64,000 nucleotides of DNA from Chondrilla cf. caribensis (taxonomy: Eukaryota; Porifera; Demospongiae; Chondrillida; Chondrillidae). Shown piece after piece: positions 58,435 to 64,000 of this stretch (positions are counted from its first letter, which is position 1; every line of letters begins with the position of its first letter). Under the pieces are notes generated by a model. The model saw only the letters and a program-made list of their open reading frames with translations. It made no database searches and was not told the DNA's origin. The stretch is from contig OZ026556.1 of NCBI GenBank assembly GCA_964020155.1, forward strand, positions 5,098,267-5,162,266, read 5' to 3'. Position numbers and translations under genes: made by a program.

Positions 58435-58595
58435 GCCTGTTCACATGTTCACACTGTTTTCCACATGCTTCAGTAGACGAGGAAGCCGTTAGACTGATGA
58501 ACAAGATGTTTGTGCTTGCCTTAAAAGGAGATGTCAGTTGTGAGAAGAAACTTCTCCAGGTTATTCACTCTCAAATCTCTCATCTTTTACAATAA
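47201..58595 (+). CDS. INTS1: Integrator complex subunit 1
   Basis: More than 30 exons. The first are 47201-47243, 47306-47335, 47611-47823, 48059-48255, 48313-48450, 48622-48751, 49114-49370, 49445-49593, 49775-49916, 49993-50175, 50275-50418, 50456-50565, 50723-50800, 50863-51020, 51282-51534 and 51760-51972. The last coding exon ends at 58595 (VIHSQISHLLQ). Matches to human INTS1 run the whole length: KVEGWLQNPK, EDTLMRVLVIGLTPELPL, EEYTPPQLAVSKLYWKGW, YPTLRGLMEMVMT, FGVPKSTIR...LEKLDQAV, DPVASLDFMWACLKRP, SRMPLLYSCCG, LQQVMPYLKKLSPGG. INTS1 is the large alpha-helical scaffold of Integrator, which cleaves snRNA 3' ends and attenuates paused Pol II. Exons between about 54090 and 55260 are less certain. 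Many introns contain minisatellites, and one holds a tRNA gene. Confidence 0.95.
48770..49090. repeat. 32-bp minisatellite in INTS1 intron 6
   Basis: About ten units of TTCCAGTGAGTTGGGTGTGA + TGGGTATCATTG, beginning about 20 bp after the GTGAGT donor at 48752. Each unit carries CCAGTGAGTTGG. Confidence 0.96.
49600..49693. repeat. GT microsatellite in INTS1 intron 8
   Basis: Long GT run starting about 6 bp after the GTGAAC donor at 49594. Confidence 0.95.
50566..50690. repeat. 17-18 bp minisatellite made of tandem splice-donor copies, INTS1 intron 12
   Basis: Seven units of GTGAGTTGCTGGTACCAG. The first unit is the real donor (GCCAG|GTGAGC); each following unit recreates CCAG|GTGAG. Confidence 0.93.
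52183..52365. repeat. minisatellite starting at INTS1 intron 17 donor
   Basis: Units of CAGTGGGTGTGAGCAAGCAC and CAGTGGGTGGAGTTCTACCC begin at the donor itself (CAACAG|GTGAGTGGGTG). Confidence 0.85.
54786..54857 (+). tRNA. trnE-UUC: tRNA-Glu (anticodon TTC), inside an INTS1 intron
   Basis: 72 nt. The acceptor stem TCCCATG pairs fully with CATGGGA, followed by discriminator G. D-arm TGGTCTAGTGGCTAGGA is the A box. The anticodon stem CGCGG/CCGCG closes loop CTTTCAC with TTC at 54819-54821. The T arm CCGGGTTCGATTCCCGG is the B box. A TTTTTT run right after the gene is a Pol III terminator. It lies in sense orientation between INTS1 exons at about 54595 and 54970. Confidence 0.95.
54859..54875 (+). 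terminator. Pol III T-run after tRNA-Glu
   Basis: TTTTTT begins within 2 nt of the tRNA 3' end, with a second T7 run about 9 bp on. Confidence 0.75.
57795..58175. repeat. 20-bp minisatellite in a late INTS1 intron
   Basis: About 19 units of CTCATGTACATGTGGCCCCT with variants, between exons ending near 57750 and starting near 58217. Confidence 0.96.
58375..58432. repeat. CA microsatellite in the last INTS1 intron
   Basis: About 28 CA units between the exon ending IIPLCK (near 58327) and the last exon. Confidence 0.95.
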
Positions 58596-59052
58596 TTCTC
58601 AAGACGTCAGTGGCAAATGCGTCGTACTGCTTGATTTGGTTATTGTTGTTCACATGATATAATTGTTTGTAATCGAATTTATTTGATAATTATGTTATTG
58701 AATTATATGATGTAAATATTATACCTCTGGCCAGCCACCCATAACAGTTCACACAATATTGAGATTTTCAAGCTGGGAATACACTGCCCTGAACAATAAC
58801 ATTACAAAAATATCAACAAGGATATATATACATTTACATATAAACATGCGTATTTGTTACAGCCACAGTGTGTGCTGTGCACACTGAAGAATAACAATAC
58901 TGGGTGTGGCACAGAAGAATATGTGACTTGCACTCGGATACATGTGAGAGAATATGAAGATCAATATGAGAGGACACATCACAAAGTGTACATGATGTGC
59001 ACCAAATGAGGCTGTGATGGCCATGTACGGATGAATGGTGATACTAAGGCTG
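58596..59052. other. convergent 3' region between INTS1 and LDAF1-like gene
   Basis: 457 bp, AT-rich on the left. It holds the 3' UTRs of both genes; no further exon is seen. Confidence 0.45.
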
Positions 59053-59421
59053 TCATTCGGATGAATATGTAGCGGGTTCTTCCTCTTTGGCGGGTTTCTT
59101 CGAGGGAGATATAGTACCCCACCCAACAGTGAGCAGTTTTAGCAGGTAATAAGCAGTCATGACCAAACTGGTAGCACAGCCCGAGCAGCAGAGCGCGAAG
59201 GACAAGAAGAAAGACAAGCACACAAGAATGGCTCCGATGAGCATCATCTGACAGGCTATCCAGCCAATAAGTCCAACGACTACAGAGACCATTATGAAGA
59301 ATATACTGACGAGAATTGGGACGGAGCCAACTAACAAGAAAGAGGCCGTCAGAGTGGCAGTGAAGGGGTGCTCCACGGCCCAGGATATCACATCGTTGAT
59401 GAAAGACTGAACAGACTTCAT
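59053..59421 (-). CDS. LDAF1: promethin/LDAF1-like lipid-droplet membrane protein
   Basis: Single exon, 122 aa (human LDAF1/TMEM159 about 161). A short amphipathic N-terminus (SVQSFINDVISWAVEHPF) precedes three to four closely packed hydrophobic segments, then a charged tail (SPSKKPAKEEE). The arrangement xxHPFxAxxLxxFxxVxxVP followed by hydrophobic hairpins resembles promethin, which partners seipin at ER sites of lipid-droplet formation. Similarity is by pattern and short motifs, so an oleosin-like or unrelated small membrane protein remains possible. The start is 214 bp from the divergent ankyrin-protein gene. Confidence 0.65.
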   Translation of the reverse strand: MKSVQSFINDVISWAVEHPFTATLTASFLLVGSVPILVSIFFIMVSVVVGLIGWIACQMMLIGAILVCLSFFLSFALCCSGCATSLVMTAYYLLKLLTVGWGTISPSKKPAKEEEPATYSSE

Positions 59422-59635
59422 TTCGGGTAGAGCCGGGAGTAGACTAATGTGTCCGACTTGCTCGTCGTCTACGCTTGTCCAACTCGGTCGAAGGTCATTA
59501 ATCCAATTAGAGGAGAACCCGTGGGGCTGGAATTGGTCACGCCCCCACTCAGTTAGGGGGAGTGGTTCGAAGGAGTGTCGCAGATGAAGCTCGAGCTATG
59601 AATGACGCCATAAGCTCCACAATCGAAGAAGCACT
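59422..59635. promoter_or_regulatory. inferred bidirectional promoter, LDAF1-like / ankyrin-repeat gene
   Basis: 214 bp between diverging ATGs. A 13-codon uORF at 59598-59639 ends across the plus-strand start. Promoter role is inferred. Confidence 0.4.
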
Positions 59636-61995
59636 ATGAGTACAGGAGGACGGACGCAATCGTATCCGTAAGTGCTTTTAGCTTTGGAACAGTGTAGGAA
59701 CATTTTTATCTTGTTTGTTTAGCGCATCCGTTGGTTGTTAGTTCTTACACGTAATAGGAAATCTCTTTGCGTGTAGGAGTAGAACGGGACCACCTGTTTG
59801 CTAACGGAATCAGGTATCGCTGAGATTGTAGTAGTTCATTCACTGTTTCTGAGTCAGGTTCCCTTATCGTACATTGCTCGATCGAGTGCACTGTTATCGC
59901 GAGATCTCGCGAGTCAGCTAGCAGTGATTTGAGCCAGCCTGCGGTCTGCCCTAACACCGAGTAGCGTGTGCTTCGGCCAGGTTCGATGATCTTGAGAACA
60001 ACTGTTTCTCCAGCTCTTTCATTAACACACGGAGCAGGTTTGTCGGTTTACGGGGAATACCGAGCGTGTTTGTGAGGTTCGCGAAATGCTGGTAGCTCTT
60101 GGTGGTGTCGATTCTTTGGCGCTCTGTGGAAACCGCCAAGAAACCATACCAATCTCTCCGCAGAGTGAAATGATTTAGGTACCCAAGGCTCTCCTGTGTT
60201 CTAGCATAATTTGATCAGCTTTGGTATCTGATGATGTTACTTGATATTGATTCAATATTAAATCACTCTGTTCACTGCACAAGTCAGACTCCATCTCAAG
60301 GACTCACCACCCTTTCATCCATTCTTTGTGAATTATCATTCCATGATTGTATTCACATCGACAACAAACTGCTCCTTTATTATCCCTAGTCAGCACCAAA
60401 GTTCATTGTAGGTCATCTCTTTGCCTATCCTTGTGAGTATGTATGCCATCTGTTGTCTGTGTGGGTTCCTTCCTGTATGCACATGCATGTGATTATGATG
60501 TTGGGTTCCCCTTCTTGTCGATATTCCAGCTATCCTCATCATCCGGTGTTGGTGACTGGACAGACGTGGACCCCTGGGTCGTGGCAGAGCACTGAGGTCG
60601 ATCAAGCACGGAGAAGGCACCCATCGGACTCTCCAGCTTCCCATCTTCAGCACATCTCCTCCTACCACCAGTGGCAGATACAGCCTCCCAGTAGTGCCGT
60701 TTCTAGGAGAAGCTCCTCGGACTCACTGAGCAGCCAGGCTTCGCTGTCCAACCCTCGAAGTCCTACTGGGAGCACCTTCTCCTCCGAAACCGAGTACATC
60801 CCTCCTCAAGAGTATCGGTCCAATGGTGCAAGGATTATGAGCGATAGGTATCCTATGTCTAGTTACTATAGCAACCAGCAAATGCCCCATGGGCGGAGCT
60901 ACCAGGGCTCCTCCCACCACTGGTCACAAGATGTCAGAAGGCGATCAGCAGCTGATGTGTACTCACAACCCGAGCTGTACTTGAAAGGAGTAATGGGCCC
61001 TCAGACGACAGGACCATCTCACATTGAGGGCCACAGGGGGGAGAAGCTCCACTCCAGTAGTTTGATGTTCTCTCACAAGAGGAGTAACTCCTTCTCCAGA
61101 GGACAACCACAGGACTCCGGTGTTTACATAGCACCTGGTGTGCAGCATGTCGCTTATGAAAGAAATATTTATGAAAGAGTGGGGGATGTTGTTGCAGGTC
61201 CCAACTACCAATCACATAAGTCTAAATCTGGAGTCGAACTCAGTCGAGCTCCATCATCCCAGTCCATCAGTAGTAACGGCAGTGGATCTGTGTGGTCCTC
61301 AGATTATCCAAACTATCGTCAGAGGAAGGCGGGGTCAAAGGAGAATGTTTATTATCAGAACCCCTCCCACTTACACCCACACAGGATGCAAGACATTCAT
61401 TATCGGCAAGGATCCAATGACAGTGGGTCACAATATAGAGGGGATTTAGGCAACCGTGGCAACAAAAATGGGGTTTATCAGAGTCCAGATTCAGCTGACT
61501 CGGGATTTGTCAGTTCTGACATGGGAACTTCAGATCAGCAACCAGTCTACACAGAGGTTCAAAGGTGAGCAGTGTGTGTGTGAGTGAGTGTGCTTGTTTG
61601 TGTGTGTCAATTGGTGTGTATGAGTGAATATACAAACACCTACTTCCATATGTAGGTAATTTCACACTGTCATATTATTGCCTGGAATCCTATAAGAATG
61701 CATGAATATGCGTATTAGATGTGGGTGTGTGGGTGTGGGTGTGGTATGGCAGGCATCAGCCATGGTTTGTGTAGGAGTTGAGATGTGAGACAAGGGATTG
61801 ATTGACTCACACAATCCCCTCTAACACCTTTATGGGTAGACCTTTCAAATCAGTAAGAGACCTTCAGGTGTGAATGGTGTAGCATGCTCTAAGGTCCACC
61901 TCGGGTTACATTGCTATTCATTCTGATCAAATGAGTACCATGTACATACACAGTACACACATATCCCATAGTCTGTTGTTTGGGTCTGACACACT

Positions 61996-62027
<32 letters not shown>

Positions 62028-62431
62028 CACACATGCATACATACATACTCACGTATACTATTGGTCTGTGTGTCATGACTATGTAGTGAACACACAGAAG
62101 CATGTAATACTACCTGTAACTTGTTTGTATGTTTGCACGGCTATTCACTGCTGTTACAACTACACACATACCACTGTTGAGCCGTGTTTCATCCGATGTA
62201 TATCACACCCTTTACTGTATTGGATACCCCAAAATATGCTCAGTAATGTTGTTATTGAGTGTGTTCTTGTAATAATGACTGATTGGGTGTGCCTCCCTCT
62301 GGGTGTGTACATGACTTGCTGTTGGGTAGCATTTATCAAGCCCTTGTTGTGCTGTGTCCGAGAAACAACAAGAGTCCTTGCTCACCATTTCCTACTGGGT
62401 ACTCTCTAGACCTGTTGCAGTATGAAGGTTG

Positions 62432-62472
<41 letters not shown>

Positions 62473-63845
62473 ATTTCTTTACCTACGTAGCTCTTCCTGT
62501 TACCTGTAAACAAACTCACGCCCCCCCCCCAGGTCTGGCTACCAGAGACCAGGATTCTCCCGAGCACAGACAGTACCAGCAGAGGTGTGGCCCGAAAGAA
62601 CCAGCAGGGACAAGTTCCCCCCATGTGAGCCTAGAACTATGTACCTACCTGTAACACAATCACATACGTATGTACGTACGTATGTACGTGCATGCATTCT
62701 GTGTGGCTTGATACTGAGTTTTTTAGTTGAGTGGTTGGTGCTCTCTTCTGTAGTGTGGTATGATGATGGGGAGGATGTTGACTTTGGAAACGGTGGATCA
62801 ACTGTTCCTCAGCTGGGTATTGATATGGTTGCTGGGAAACCAAATGGAAGGTATTTTCCCTTTTCTCCTCCCAAGTTATCGGAACAGGATAAAACATCAA
62901 AGCGAATTATGAAAAAATCACAAGTTTGTCCTCTTTTGTCCTCATTCCGACATTCATTCAGTTCTCTGTGTTAACGCCATGTTCTCTCCACTTTATTCAG
63001 AGTGGATCCACTCTACCTTCAAGGAGTCCACAAGTTCAAAGGAACAGATCTGGAACTTTGAACAAGATAGCAAGGAAGTTTGGCTCAAAGAAACCAAAAG
63101 CATCTGATAACGAGGAAGTGGAGGAAGCAATCCATCGTCCGAGATCGAGCAGCTTCTCTTTTCCTGAGGATTTCAACTCACGGTAAGAATTATATTTAGT
63201 CAGTCACTTTGTGTGTATATGTACATACATACATATGTATACTTGTATGTATAGGTTGAGGTCTTAGTGTATATAGATATGTGTTTACTTGTTTGGTTCT
63301 ACCTCACACAGAGGTCGGCGTGCTCAGAGCTTGGAGCGTCTCAACGACAAGTCTCCCACCTCACCTGATGAGAGAGAGAATTCCAGTGTGCTTGCAACCA
63401 TTGGGACACCAAAAATGTTTCGCAGTAAAAAGATGAAGAAAGTAGTAGATAATGATTCAGTGTCTCTCTCGGGATCAATTTGTGAGCCTTCTTGTCCATG
63501 TGACCTGAGATGGTGTCCTGTGACTGTTTCTGTGTTCTCTATTTCATAGCTAATTTATTCAAGGGTGATAAATCCAGCTCCAAGAAGCACCCTCCCAGCT
63601 CTGGGTCCATCGACACCTTGTTTGCAGCCGTGATGAACCAGGACATGGACAAGGTCCAGTTCATTCTCAGCACGGAAGTGATGGACCTCAACAGCAGGAA
63701 CGAGGACGGGTTCACCCCACTGGACCTGGCTGTGATGATGGATAACCCACTTCTTGCCGGTTTGTTGCAAGACCACGGAGCAAGGGACAGCCAGCAATGT
63801 CAGTTGAGCCATGTCACGTCCTCTGTAGCTCAACTGTCCGTGTAG
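59636..63845 (+). CDS. Ser-rich ankyrin-repeat protein, 5' part (possibly ANKFN1/Wide awake-like), runs off the right edge
   Basis: Exon 1 (59636-59667, MSTGGRTQSY) joins in phase 2 to a long exon 60530-61564. Further exons are at 62533 to about 62630, about 62755-62922, about 63001-63182, about 63312-63482 and from about 63550. The protein is Ser/Tyr/Pro-rich and disordered (SSSDSLSSQASLSNPRSPTG), then basic patches (NKIARKFGSKKPK, GRRAQSLERL), then a first ankyrin-type repeat (DTLFAAVMNQDMDKVQFIL, DGFTPLDLAVMMDNPLLAGLL, HGARDSQQ). The open frame stops at 63845, but a GTCAGT donor after DSQQ suggests continuation beyond the window. The spacing of disordered N-terminus then ankyrins with GAR(D/E)S is reminiscent of ANKFN1, which I cannot confirm without the fibronectin domain. 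Confidence 0.6.
59745..60139 (-). other. coding-like minus-strand segment inside intron 1 of the ankyrin gene
   Basis: Two overlapping open segments in different frames (60139-59951, 62 codons; and one open from about 60046 to 59745, about 100 codons with ...STRYSVLGQTAGWLKSLLAD...RKEISYYV). Codon use is protein-like and GC content is higher than in flanking intron. I recognise no family. It could be a nested gene with a splice or frameshift between the frames, or a degraded copy of something. Confidence 0.35.
61970..62035. repeat. CA microsatellite in ankyrin-gene intron 2
   Basis: CA run of about 20 units with ACGC and ATGC interruptions; a GT run follows at 62433-62467 in the same intron. 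Confidence 0.85.
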
Positions 63846-64000
63846 CCTTCGATCAGGTATCAGGTAATCTTATTTAACCTGGGGAACCATTAGCCATAGG
63901 CTACTTCAGTGGCACCCAGAATGTCCATGGTAAATAACTGGCAACATCACCTCTGATCCATGAGCGGTGATTGGTTTTGCCTATAGCCAAGCAAACACAT

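Overview
The window is animal nuclear DNA. It carries spliced genes with GT-AG introns and metazoan families (EEF2K, PIDD1, ADAP, KIF19, HID1, INTS1, PHF5A, NUBP1, NAT9, NOL8, TVP23, LDAF1). Genes are packed tightly, most introns are short, and the introns are full of CA/GT microsatellites and minisatellites. This compact style fits an early-branching animal such as a demosponge, but the species is inferred, not proven. Exon models below come from reading splice signals and codon phase by eye. Most models close exactly in frame and give lengths close to the known families.

Layout from left to right: the 5' end of an unknown gene (-), HTRA2-like (+), then a five-gene minus-strand run EEF2K, PIDD1, ADAP, NAT9, NUBP1. 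After that, strands alternate gene by gene: C2H2 zinc-finger protein (+), NOL8 (-), neutral ceramidase-like (+), PHF5A (-), KIF19 (+), a 3.5 kb repeat island, TVP23 (-), HID1 (+), PH-domain repeat protein (-), INTS1 (+, about 11 kb, with a tRNA-Glu inside an intron), LDAF1-like (-), and the 5' part of an ankyrin-repeat protein (+). The result is seven head-to-head pairs with 26 to 227 bp between start codons, and short convergent 3' ends.

The genes do not form one pathway. They are mostly housekeeping functions: mitochondrial and cytosolic proteostasis, translation control, Fe-S assembly, pre-mRNA and snRNA processing, Golgi traffic, cilia and cell death. The most notable observations are these. 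(1) NUBP1 appears to have lost its ancestral stop and now ends at a stop codon embedded in a splice donor; using that donor joins it in frame to NAT9. (2) Three genes (KIF19, INTS1, the ankyrin gene) have a 12-14 codon upstream ORF whose stop overlaps the main ATG. (3) Many introns are expanded by minisatellites that begin at or just after the 5' splice site, in one case as tandem copies of the donor itself. (4) A ceramidase-like protein keeps its metal ligands but has Asp at the nucleophile serine position.
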